Below, one piece after another: positions 1 to 7,455 of a stretch of DNA of 64,000 nt. The position numbers and the translations under genes were made by a program. Source of the stretch: Solibacillus merdavium (lineage in GTDB: Bacteria; Bacillota; Bacilli; Bacillales_A; Planococcaceae); contig NZ_JACSPW010000008.1 of NCBI RefSeq assembly GCF_014836935.1, positions 62,001-126,000 on the forward strand, given 5' to 3'. Under the pieces are notes generated by a model. That model had not been told where the DNA came from and did no database searches. It was given only the letters and a program-made list of their open reading frames with translations. How positions within the stretch are numbered: position 1 is the first letter of the stretch; every line of letters starts with the position of its first letter.

Positions 1-50
1 ATTTAAATATTTCAATATATTTAAACTCGTGTCTCTCTCTATATAAGCCT

Positions 51-1226
51 CTATTTATGTGCCATAATAGCTTGCTCCTGCACAGCTTGAGCAGGTTTTT
101 GATTGGTCCAATTTAACGCTTCAATTGCTAAGTCATAATATTGCTCGATATTTCCTAAGTAATTTTCGTAATATCTAGCCTGCTTAACAAATAAATGACA
201 ATCGATTTCCTCAGTGAATCCAATACCGCCATGAATTTGGATATTGTGGGATGCCAATCGAATAAACGCTTCTGTAGCAAAAATACGCGCACTGCAAATT
301 GCCTCAGTCCTGTCCTCGGCACTTGTTTCCAAAGTCCAGTTAGCATAATAGGAAAGTGAACGTGCCGTCTCCAAATCCAATTTCATATCAGCTAAACGAT
401 GTTTGATCGCTTGGAATCTACCAATCGGATTTCCAAACTGTTCCCGAATTTTAGCATATTCGGTTGCCATCTCTACTATTTGCTCCATTGCTCCTACCGC
501 TACGGACGATAAAGCAGCATTATAATAAAGAAGGCACTCCTGTAAAATTCCCCAGCCATCCCCTATTTGACCAATCACGTTTTCTATAGGAACCGTGACA
601 TTATCAAAATGAATGGTAAACAGTTTTCTCGTTTCCACAAAATTTTTCTGTGGCGTAACCAATAGTCCAGGTGTCTGAAGATCCACGCTGATTAAAGTAA
701 TTTCATTGTTGATTCGAAGCGGGACTAATACATGTTGTGCAAGTTCTACATCCGGCACCTGTGTTTTAACACCATTCAACCTAATTTGATCCTGAATGAT
801 TTCACCTGTTAATTGTATTCCCTGCTCTTTATAGCTTCCGCCTGGTTCTAGCCATGCCACAGTAAAATTGACATCTGAATCGGCTATGCTCTTTAAAAGT
901 AACTGCTTCTGCTTATTCGTTCCGAAACGTTCTAGTAATGGAACTGCTAAGGCATTTGTTTCAAGGTATAAGCCTGGAAGCAACACCCTACCAAACTCTT
1001 CCATAATCGGTACTAAATCAAGCTGTCCTAAACCCATTCCCTCGTATTCCTCAGGGATATTTAATTTTGTCCATCCTAATTCCTTTAAATCGGATATTAC
1101 ATTTTTTACATGCTCAGTTTTATTGTCAACATAATCTCTAGCTATTTTCGTCCGTTCCATATCGACTAAAAATTTCTTAATATATTCGCGAAACATTTCC
1201 TGTTCTTGGCTTAAAGAGAAATCCAT
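51..1226 (-). CDS. acyl-CoA dehydrogenase family protein, degenerate active site
   Basis: This 391-residue protein has the acyl-CoA dehydrogenase layout: an N-terminal helical domain (about 1-115), a middle beta domain (about 120-225) and a C-terminal helical domain with the FAD-contact segment IREQFGNPIGRFQAIKH. Two usual signatures are missing. The middle-domain TEPxAGSD motif reads LEPGGSY, and the C-terminal YEGT/GGGT segment that carries or borders the catalytic base reads ENYLGNIEQYY. It is the last gene of the operon that begins at 7157 and lies 19 bases after a more canonical dehydrogenase. I infer that it is the non-canonical subunit of a two-gene dehydrogenase, as in the ChsE1/ChsE2 pair; a lone active enzyme is less likely. 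The start follows an AGAGGGTG ribosome binding site. Confidence 0.9.
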   Translation of the reverse strand: MDFSLSQEQEMFREYIKKFLVDMERTKIARDYVDNKTEHVKNVISDLKELGWTKLNIPEEYEGMGLGQLDLVPIMEEFGRVLLPGLYLETNALAVPLLERFGTNKQKQLLLKSIADSDVNFTVAWLEPGGSYKEQGIQLTGEIIQDQIRLNGVKTQVPDVELAQHVLVPLRINNEITLISVDLQTPGLLVTPQKNFVETRKLFTIHFDNVTVPIENVIGQIGDGWGILQECLLYYNAALSSVAVGAMEQIVEMATEYAKIREQFGNPIGRFQAIKHRLADMKLDLETARSLSYYANWTLETSAEDRTEAICSARIFATEAFIRLASHNIQIHGGIGFTEEIDCHLFVKQARYYENYLGNIEQYYDLAIEALNWTNQKPAQAVQEQAIMAHK

Positions 1227-1245
1227 TTTTTCACCCTCTTATAAT

Positions 1246-2442
1246 TTATTTACCAATATCCTTTGGCAAGCCTAAAATTCGCTCAGCAATTGTATTCTTC
1301 TGAATTTCGCTCGTACCGCCTCCAATTGTTTGACCAAAGGAATATAAATAATTTTTTTGCCAATACGAGTCACCATATATAGCATCCTTTTTCCATAAAA
1401 GGCCCTGGTGTCCTTGAATAGAAATGGCTTCGGCGAATAATTCCTTAGTGTTTTCGCTAACAAAGAGTTTATCCATTGAACCTTCTACTCCCGGGTGACC
1501 TACCTTCAATTGCTTTGTTAAATTGCGGTAGTAATTTAGCAACGACCCGCGCGACTTAATATATAAATTTAGCAATCTTTTACGAACATCCGTCTTTTCA
1601 ATGATCGGCACATTATCCTCTGTTACATTGCGGGCCAATTCGACCAACTCGTTGAATTGCTGTTCCAACGAAAACACCTGGGCGCCAATGCCTGTTCTTT
1701 CATGCATAAGCAACGCAATCGTTACACGCCAACCATCATCAACAGCACCGATAATTTCACTTTCATAGGCAACCGCATCATTTAAATATACCTCATTGAA
1801 ATCATGCTCTCCGTCCATTTGAATAATCGGTCTAACCTCGACGCCCGGCTGATTCATATCCAGCAAAAAGCAAGTAATCCCATGATGCTTTTTCTCGCCT
1901 TTACTCGTTCGGGCAACTAAAAAGCAGCGATCTGCAAAATGCGCGAAACTCGTCCAAACTTTTTGCCCATTGATAATCCACTTATCACCATCTTTAACCG
2001 CCGTCGTTTGAACAGCCGCCAGATCTGAACCTGCATTTGGCTCAGAGTAGCCTTGACACCAAACTTCCTCACCTGTAATAATTTTTGAAATATACTTTTC
2101 CTGTTGTTCCTTGCTACCGATTTGCATGAGTGTGGGACCAACCATATGTAAGCCCACATAATTTACAAGTGGCGGTGCTTTCACACGAACCATTTCCTGA
2201 TGATATATAATTTCTTCCATTAATGTTGCATTACGACCACCATGCCGCTCTGGCCAAGCAATTGCTGCCCATTTACCTTCTGATAGCTTTTTTTGCCAGT
2301 CTCTTAAAAATTGTCCTTGCTCTTGTTGATCTTCCGGCATTTTAAAGGAGCCATCCATCCAGCCCTCCGGCAGATTATTTTCCAGCCAGTCGCGAAGCTC
2401 CAGACGAAATTGTTCCTCCTGCTTCGTGTATGAAAAGTCCAT
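1246..2442 (-). CDS. acyl-CoA dehydrogenase
   Basis: This FAD-dependent acyl-CoA dehydrogenase (398 residues) would oxidise an acyl-CoA to the 2-enoyl-CoA. The middle domain has the canonical YSEPNAGSDLA segment and GQKVWTSFAHFAD. The C-terminus has IGGGTSEIQKN followed by AERILGLP, typical of the subgroup in which the classical glutamate at that site is replaced by glycine and the base sits elsewhere. The ribosome binding site is GGGAGG, 7 bases before ATG. It is followed after 19 bases by a second, degenerate dehydrogenase. The substrate cannot be read from sequence; the operon (CoA ligase, MaoC pair, thiolase-like protein) argues for a bulky or branched acyl chain rather than ordinary fatty acids (inference). 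Confidence 0.93.
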   Translation of the reverse strand: MDFSYTKQEEQFRLELRDWLENNLPEGWMDGSFKMPEDQQEQGQFLRDWQKKLSEGKWAAIAWPERHGGRNATLMEEIIYHQEMVRVKAPPLVNYVGLHMVGPTLMQIGSKEQQEKYISKIITGEEVWCQGYSEPNAGSDLAAVQTTAVKDGDKWIINGQKVWTSFAHFADRCFLVARTSKGEKKHHGITCFLLDMNQPGVEVRPIIQMDGEHDFNEVYLNDAVAYESEIIGAVDDGWRVTIALLMHERTGIGAQVFSLEQQFNELVELARNVTEDNVPIIEKTDVRKRLLNLYIKSRGSLLNYYRNLTKQLKVGHPGVEGSMDKLFVSENTKELFAEAISIQGHQGLLWKKDAIYGDSYWQKNYLYSFGQTIGGGTSEIQKNTIAERILGLPKDIGK

Positions 2443-2466
2443 TGATATTCCTCCCTTTTAAAGAAT

Positions 2467-2901
2467 TTAGGCGAATACCCACTGTGGAATCGAGCGCTCC
2501 TCAGTAGCCTCTACCCAAACCATTTTCACTTTTGTTCCGATTGAAACTGTCTCAGCATTGCCATTAAGGACATTCGCAATAATCTTAATGTCAGGGTAAT
2601 CCTCCAAATGGACAACAGCGATTACGGTCGGTAAATCGTTTTGGAATCCCGGCAAGAATGGTCTATGTGAAACGATATACGTATAAACCTCACCTGTAAT
2701 ATTTGATCCTAAGTTCTCCCAAGTAACCTCTATGCTTCCGCAGTTTGCACAGCTTGGACCAGGTGGGTGATTGTAAATCCCACATGTATTACATTTTTGT
2801 ACATTCAGTTCATGACGATCCGCCGCATCCCAGTAAGGTGCATTATAGGTATTTTTCAATGGAATTGGCTTTTCATAAATTACTTTCGTTTCTTCGTTCA
2901 T
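2467..2901 (-). CDS. DUF35 zinc-ribbon/OB-fold protein, thiolase partner
   Basis: About 144 residues with a rubredoxin-like zinc ribbon (CNTCGIYNHPPGPSCANCG, Cys-x2-Cys and Cys-x2-Cys) followed by an OB-fold typical of the DUF35 family. DUF35 proteins form complexes with thiolase-like or hydratase partners and can donate a CoA-binding surface; examples are BbsA/BbsB and the DUF35 part of ChsH2 with Ltp2. Here it lies 11 bases downstream of the thiolase-like gene, as expected for a partner. An upstream ATG two codons earlier is only one base from AGGAGG, so I place the start at the second ATG, 7 bases from that ribosome binding site. Confidence 0.88.
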   Translation of the reverse strand: MNEETKVIYEKPIPLKNTYNAPYWDAADRHELNVQKCNTCGIYNHPPGPSCANCGSIEVTWENLGSNITGEVYTYIVSHRPFLPGFQNDLPTVIAVVHLEDYPDIKIIANVLNGNAETVSIGTKVKMVWVEATEERSIPQWVFA

Positions 2902-2912
2902 AGTCATTCCTC

Positions 2913-4076
2913 CTATTTACATAAAATCATTGCACCGGCAACATCAGGACCTGTCCATCCCGTACAAATTGCCAGTTCAGTATCTTCTACTTGTCGATCT
3001 GTTCCTTCATATTCACGTCGGACTTGGCGCACAATTTCCAATACATTATTCATCCCATGTGTATAGCCTTCAGAGAGCATGCCACCTGCTGTATTAGTAG
3101 GAAGCTTCCCATCCATTCGAAGGTTTCCGGCACTTACAAAATCCCCGACCTCACCTTTCGGTGCAAGGCCATAAGCTTCCAGCTGACGTAAAACGACCCA
3201 ACTAAAGCAGTCATAAATTGACGCAACTTTAATATCCTCCGGAGAAACACCCGCCGCCTTATATAATTGAGGGGCAACATAATCAGCTGCAACTTCATCA
3301 ATATTTTTCCAATAGTGTGCGTGGGATACAACTTCCCTTGCAGCCATGCCTAAAATTTTTACAGGTACGGACTTACAATCTTTCGCCCGCTCTGTTGAAG
3401 TGACGATAATGGCATTCGCTTCATCCGACTCCAGGCAGTAGTCATGCTTTGTAAATGGTGAACTTAAATGTGCCGTTTTCATGTATTCTTCCATCGTTAA
3501 TGGCTTCCCGTAGAAAAACGCCTTCGGATTTCGCTGCGCATGCTCATAAAAGCTTGTGCATACATGCCCTAAATGTTCTTGTGTCAAGCCGTTTAGGTGC
3601 ATATGGCGCGTGGCAAATAATCCGAACCATTGCCCTGGGCTACCTGCTCCGTACGGAATAATAAAGCTTCCGCCATCAAAGCCGTTTTGAAGAGCATCAA
3701 TACTAAAACCGCCCCCACCCATACGTACGCCAGAGCGTCCATTCATCGAGCGGTAAATAAGTACGGTATTTACCTGACCTGTTTCGATTAAACCAATGGC
3801 CTCTGCGATTAATAGCTCGGTACTGCTCCCGCCCCCGAACATTTCTTTTACTACTTTAGGACGTACACCTAAATATGTCGCTACCTGATGCGGACTGCAG
3901 GAATCCATTTCTGAATAACTCATGAACCCGTCGATGTCTTTTGCTTCCAAACCTGCATCTGCTATCGCAACTCTCGCCGCTTCCAATGCTAATTCTAATG
4001 GGGTAACCCCTGAATTTTTCGAACGATTGCTCTCACCTACACCAACTATGGCATATTTTTCGCGAATTTTTTCCAT
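2913..4076 (-). CDS. thiolase-like protein of the SCP-x/lipid-transfer type, possible aldolase
   Basis: About 387 residues of the SCP-x/lipid-transfer thiolase subfamily, recognised by IYDCFSWVVLRQLEAYGL and SEGYTHGMNNVLE near the C-terminus. Where classical thiolases carry the nucleophilic cysteine (near residue 90) this protein reads MFGGGSSTELL, with no cysteine. The family includes Ltp2, a retro-aldolase acting on steroid side chains with a DUF35 partner, and a DUF35 gene follows here. I infer carbon-carbon bond cleavage by a retro-aldol or non-classical route, unproven. The longer reading frame reaches 4136, but GAGGGAG sits 8 bases before the internal ATG at 4076, which gives the family-like N-terminus MEKIREKYAIVGVG; I chose that start. 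Confidence 0.88.
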   Translation of the reverse strand: MEKIREKYAIVGVGESNRSKNSGVTPLELALEAARVAIADAGLEAKDIDGFMSYSEMDSCSPHQVATYLGVRPKVVKEMFGGGSSTELLIAEAIGLIETGQVNTVLIYRSMNGRSGVRMGGGGFSIDALQNGFDGGSFIIPYGAGSPGQWFGLFATRHMHLNGLTQEHLGHVCTSFYEHAQRNPKAFFYGKPLTMEEYMKTAHLSSPFTKHDYCLESDEANAIIVTSTERAKDCKSVPVKILGMAAREVVSHAHYWKNIDEVAADYVAPQLYKAAGVSPEDIKVASIYDCFSWVVLRQLEAYGLAPKGEVGDFVSAGNLRMDGKLPTNTAGGMLSEGYTHGMNNVLEIVRQVRREYEGTDRQVEDTELAICTGWTGPDVAGAMILCK

Positions 4077-4095
4077 TAAGTTCACTCCCTCTATG

Positions 4096-4509
4096 TTAAA
4101 ATTGGATAACTGCCTCGCCCGTTCCAACAACTTCACTGATGTCTTTTACGGCGAATAATTTCAGAACAACTTCCGTCTTCCCGTCAACTTTATTTTTTTC
4201 CTTGACGATTCCTTTACACACAATTTCATCTTCAGGAAACGTCATTGCACCAAAGCGCATTTTAAAATCGATTACCTGGCCTTCATTATTAGCAATTTTA
4301 TTCACGTATTCTCCTAAAAAACCCATAATAAGCATTCCATGTGCAATCACGCCGTTTAAACCTATTTTTTGGGCAAAGGCATCATCGGTATGCAAGGGAT
4401 TAAAATCGCCAGAAGCGCCAGCATATTTTACAAGCTGAACCTTTGTTACCTTTTCTTTCTTATATTCAGGAAGGTTGAGCCCTTCCACTAATTGACTCAG
4501 ATCAATCAT
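4096..4509 (-). CDS. MaoC-type enoyl-CoA hydratase (active-motif subunit)
   Basis: 137 residues, a single hot-dog fold. The hydratase-2 motif is intact (YAGASGDFNPLHTDD), with the catalytic Asp and His of R-specific enoyl-CoA hydratases. It would hydrate the 2-enoyl-CoA made by the dehydrogenases of this operon. The neighbouring gene at 4538 encodes a second single-domain MaoC protein in which the His is replaced, so the two probably form one heteromeric hydratase, as in HadAB or ChsH1/ChsH2 (inference). The start has AAAGGAT upstream; the next gene begins 19 bases downstream. Confidence 0.9.
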   Translation of the reverse strand: MIDLSQLVEGLNLPEYKKEKVTKVQLVKYAGASGDFNPLHTDDAFAQKIGLNGVIAHGMLIMGFLGEYVNKIANNEGQVIDFKMRFGAMTFPEDEIVCKGIVKEKNKVDGKTEVVLKLFAVKDISEVVGTGEAVIQF

Positions 4510-4537
4510 ATTAATCTATCCTTTCTTTGAGAGATAT

Positions 4538-4987
4538 TTAATTCGTTACTAATGGTCGGTACAGAATATTTGTACGGCTCGTTACAATATGCTCTCCGTT
4601 TTCGTCGTTAATTTCTGTATCGAGCAGAATGAATTCCATCGCGCCGTTCTTTCCATCCTTTTCATATACATCCGTTACCTTCATGTGGCAATATAATGTC
4701 TCTCCTGCACGTATTGGGCGGCTATATTTAAATTGTTGCTCTCCATGTAGCATTCTTCTGTAATCGAGTCCTAAATCAAACTTGTCATTTTCATCGTCCG
4801 GCTTTACGGCAATAGGAAAAGTCAGCGGTGCTATTATCCCTTTATAAGGTGTTTTTTTCGCATACTCCTCATCCGTATAAAGCGGATTCGAATCACCAAT
4901 AGCCTGTGCAAATTGTCTAATATGACGCTGCTCCACCTTAAAGGTAAAGGGGTTTCCTGTTTTACCAATTAAATGTTTTAGTTCCAT
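4538..4987 (-). CDS. MaoC-like hydratase subunit with altered active site
   Basis: About 149 residues resembling the N-terminal MaoC-like (FAS1-DH/HadA-type) dehydratase domain. The motif reads AIGDSNPLYTDEEY: the Asp remains but the catalytic His is Tyr. Such proteins usually act as the substrate-binding half of a hydratase dimer, and the active-motif half lies directly downstream. A TTG start at 5002 is possible, but GGAGG lies 8 bases before the ATG at 4987, giving MELKHLIGK; I prefer that. The ribosome binding site overlaps the stop region of the preceding ligase gene, which suggests translational coupling. Confidence 0.87.
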   Translation of the reverse strand: MELKHLIGKTGNPFTFKVEQRHIRQFAQAIGDSNPLYTDEEYAKKTPYKGIIAPLTFPIAVKPDDENDKFDLGLDYRRMLHGEQQFKYSRPIRAGETLYCHMKVTDVYEKDGKNGAMEFILLDTEINDENGEHIVTSRTNILYRPLVTN

Positions 4988-4991
4988 GGAT

Positions 4992-7157
4992 TTATCCTCC
5001 AATCAATTCCTTCTTAATATTCTCCTCAGCGATAACAATCATCGCATCTACAGCCTTGATACCTTTTTCGTAAACAATCAGTGGATTTATATCCAATTCC
5101 TTAATTTTATCCTTATGATCCATCATTAACTGAGAGACTCTTAATAGCACATCAACAATCGCTTCTTTATCAGTCGGCGCCTGACCTCGAGCACCGTCTA
5201 AAATGGTCTTAGCCTGCAGTTCTTCGAGTAGCGCATAGGCATCTTTTCTACTTAATGGAGCTACCTTAAAGGAAATATCCTTAAACACCTCGACAAAAAT
5301 CCCCCCCAGGCCTGCCATAATTACCGGACCAAATACTTCATCACATTTAGCGCCAATGATAATTTCCGTTCCTTTTGGTAGCATCTCCTGTACAGATACG
5401 CCATTTAAAATGGCAGTTGGATTATAGTTTCTTGCATTACTCATAATTTCATCGAAGGCCTGAATCACCTCATCTTCCGAAGAAATATTCAGTCGAATCG
5501 CATCTGCCTCCGTTTTGTGGGGGATGTGCTGTGAATCAATTTTCATAACAACCGGGAACCCTACTTGTTGCGCCCTTTCTATGGCTTCTTCCTGCGAATT
5601 CACCACAAAGCGCTGTGTCGTCGGAATGCCGTATCTCGCTAAAATTTCACTTGCCTCTGACTCACTTAAAGTGGCATTAGGTGTTAACAAGTCTACTACG
5701 TTCTCATGAGCAAAAACTTCTTCCATCTCATTTGGCTGATACCTATCCAAAAACTGCCCATATTCTACCAATTGCGCTAATGCACTTACTGGATTCAAAG
5801 CCCCCGATACTACCGCTATTTCATTTTCAACTAATATAGGTGTTGTTTTTGGATATGTGATGTCTCCTAATGGGAACGGGAAAAAACAAATGAATTTATC
5901 GCTATTTTTCGCGACTGTCATAAACTCTTGGAAATACTTATTGTGCTCATCCCAACTATGCGGAAACTCCGTAAGGATAATGTTATCAACTTCCGGACTA
6001 TTAACGAGTACCTTAAGCGTATCTAGGAAAAACTCCGTATTTGCAAAAGATGCTGCTGCAGTTAGGTCAATCGGATTGGAAACGCTTGCATAATCCGGTA
6101 GAGATTTTCGCATTTCTGTCTTTGTTTTTTCAGAGAGTTCTACAATATTCAACCCATAGGATTCACAGCGATCTGCTTCATTTATGCCCCGGCCACCGGA
6201 ACTCGTAATAATCGCTGTATTTCTGCCCTTTGGCAATCGGTTCGGATTAAACAATTTTGCAAATGCAATAACATCCTCCGAATCCTCTACACGAATAATG
6301 CCATTTTGCCTGAAGAATGCATCGTAAATTTTATCGGATCCAGCAAGTGCACCCGTATGAGAAGCGGCCGCCCTACTCCCAGCATCACTGCGTCCTGTTT
6401 TCATCAGCACAATTGGCTTTCTCTTTTCCAAAGCCTTGAGTGCAGCCAGTTTCAGTTTTTCAGGGTTTTTAGCCCCTTCGATATATCCGCTAATAACCTC
6501 GATTTCGTCATCATTGACCATATATTCGATATAATCTTCCAACGTTGTGTCCATTTCATTTCCACTGCTAATAAAATAATTAAAATTAACGCCATGCTGT
6601 GCAGCTGCCATATAAGTTAAAACACCGAACGCTCCGCTTTGCGAAACATAGCCAACCCCTCGCTTGCCAGTCATTGGTACCCATAGCACCGAGGATGAAA
6701 ATGTACCGATCAAACCATTCGATGTATTGACTAAACCAACACAGTTTGGACCGAGTAATCGAATATTATTTAATTTGGCAAATTCCGCCAGCTCAAGTTG
6801 CAATTTCTTTCCTTCTTCACCAGCCTCTGAAAAACCAGAAGCAAAAATGATGGCAGCTTTTACTTTTTTCTCTGCGCATTCGATTAGCCCGTTTTTAATC
6901 TGGTCATAAGCGATACAAAAAATAACGAGATCAATAGAATTTGGTACATCTGTGAGGGATGAATAGCTCTTTAAGCCCGCAATCTGATCGGCTGTAGGAT
7001 GAATCGGAAATATTTCTCCCTGGAATTTCCCATCGATCAATGCTTGAAGCTGAATGTTGCCGATTTTGTACTTATTTTCCGATGCACCTAACACTGCGAC
7101 CGATTCAGGGTAAAGTAACGGCTTAATTGATTCATAACCTTTTACATTTTGAGTCAT
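4992..7157 (-). CDS. ADP-forming acyl-CoA synthetase (acetate-CoA ligase family)
   Basis: 721 residues with the fused domain order of ADP-forming acyl-CoA ligases: CoA-binding Rossmann domain (about 10-140, starting SVAVLGASENKYKIGN), succinyl-CoA-synthetase-like domains (about 150-460, with the phospho-histidine region SHTGALAGSD), and a C-terminal ATP-grasp domain (about 490-715, FPVVMKIDSQHIPHKTEADA). It would activate a carboxylic acid with CoA and ATP. It is the first gene of the seven-gene operon, so it probably supplies the acyl-CoA handled by the downstream enzymes; the acid is unknown. AGGAGG lies 7 bases before ATG. Confidence 0.92.
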   Translation of the reverse strand: MTQNVKGYESIKPLLYPESVAVLGASENKYKIGNIQLQALIDGKFQGEIFPIHPTADQIAGLKSYSSLTDVPNSIDLVIFCIAYDQIKNGLIECAEKKVKAAIIFASGFSEAGEEGKKLQLELAEFAKLNNIRLLGPNCVGLVNTSNGLIGTFSSSVLWVPMTGKRGVGYVSQSGAFGVLTYMAAAQHGVNFNYFISSGNEMDTTLEDYIEYMVNDDEIEVISGYIEGAKNPEKLKLAALKALEKRKPIVLMKTGRSDAGSRAAASHTGALAGSDKIYDAFFRQNGIIRVEDSEDVIAFAKLFNPNRLPKGRNTAIITSSGGRGINEADRCESYGLNIVELSEKTKTEMRKSLPDYASVSNPIDLTAAASFANTEFFLDTLKVLVNSPEVDNIILTEFPHSWDEHNKYFQEFMTVAKNSDKFICFFPFPLGDITYPKTTPILVENEIAVVSGALNPVSALAQLVEYGQFLDRYQPNEMEEVFAHENVVDLLTPNATLSESEASEILARYGIPTTQRFVVNSQEEAIERAQQVGFPVVMKIDSQHIPHKTEADAIRLNISSEDEVIQAFDEIMSNARNYNPTAILNGVSVQEMLPKGTEIIIGAKCDEVFGPVIMAGLGGIFVEVFKDISFKVAPLSRKDAYALLEELQAKTILDGARGQAPTDKEAIVDVLLRVSQLMMDHKDKIKELDINPLIVYEKGIKAVDAMIVIAEENIKKELIGG

Positions 7158-7243
7158 TTACATTCCTCCTAAAATGTTATTAGATGATTCATCTATGACC
7201 AAATCATACATTTTGTATTTTCCTTATACAGAAAATTCAGATT

Positions 7244-7273
7244 AATAAAGTAATACAGTTATTAAGTTGTCAA
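7244..7273 (-). promoter_or_regulatory. candidate SigA promoter for the acyl-CoA operon
   Basis: On the minus strand a perfect -35 TTGACA (7268-7273) is followed after 17-18 bases by a weak -10 (CTTTAT or TTTATT). It lies about 90 bases upstream of the ligase start at 7157. The rest of the gap 7158-7421 is AT-rich; it has an imperfect dyad ATGATT...AATCAT at 7184-7207 but no gene. Confidence 0.3.
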
Positions 7274-7388
7274 TATACTGAAATAATTCGTTTAAAGACT
7301 AGTGTCCGTTGACATTGAAAAATTACATAATAAATTTACGTTCATTCCAATCCCGACTTCTAATCATGGTAGTCTCGACTTAGATACT

Positions 7389-7403
7389 ATGTAAGCGCAT
7401 TCA
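7389..7403. promoter_or_regulatory. CcpA cre-like site
   Basis: ATGTAAGCGCATTCA matches the Bacillus catabolite-responsive element consensus WTGNAANCGNWNNCW at every defined position. It sits upstream of the acyl-CoA operon, about 230 bases from its start codon and about 115 bases from the candidate promoter. That would suit upstream binding, or activity at an unseen promoter. Function is inferred from the motif only. Confidence 0.4.
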
Positions 7404-7421
7404 TTTATTATGTAAAAGAAA

Positions 7422-7455
7422 ATAAAAAAAGCCTCCGTATACTTAACGGAAGCCT
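7422..7455 (-). terminator. terminator of the HTH protein gene
   Basis: On the minus strand a 9-bp stem (GGCTTCCGT pairing with ACGGAGGCT, two G-T pairs) is followed by a run of T directly after the stop codon of the gene ending at 7455. Confidence 0.8.

Noticed and set aside
7158-7421. FadR-type operator upstream of the acyl-CoA operon
   Set aside because: Only half sites (AATGAA, GAATG) were found; no TGAATGA-N-TA-N-TCATTCA palindrome.
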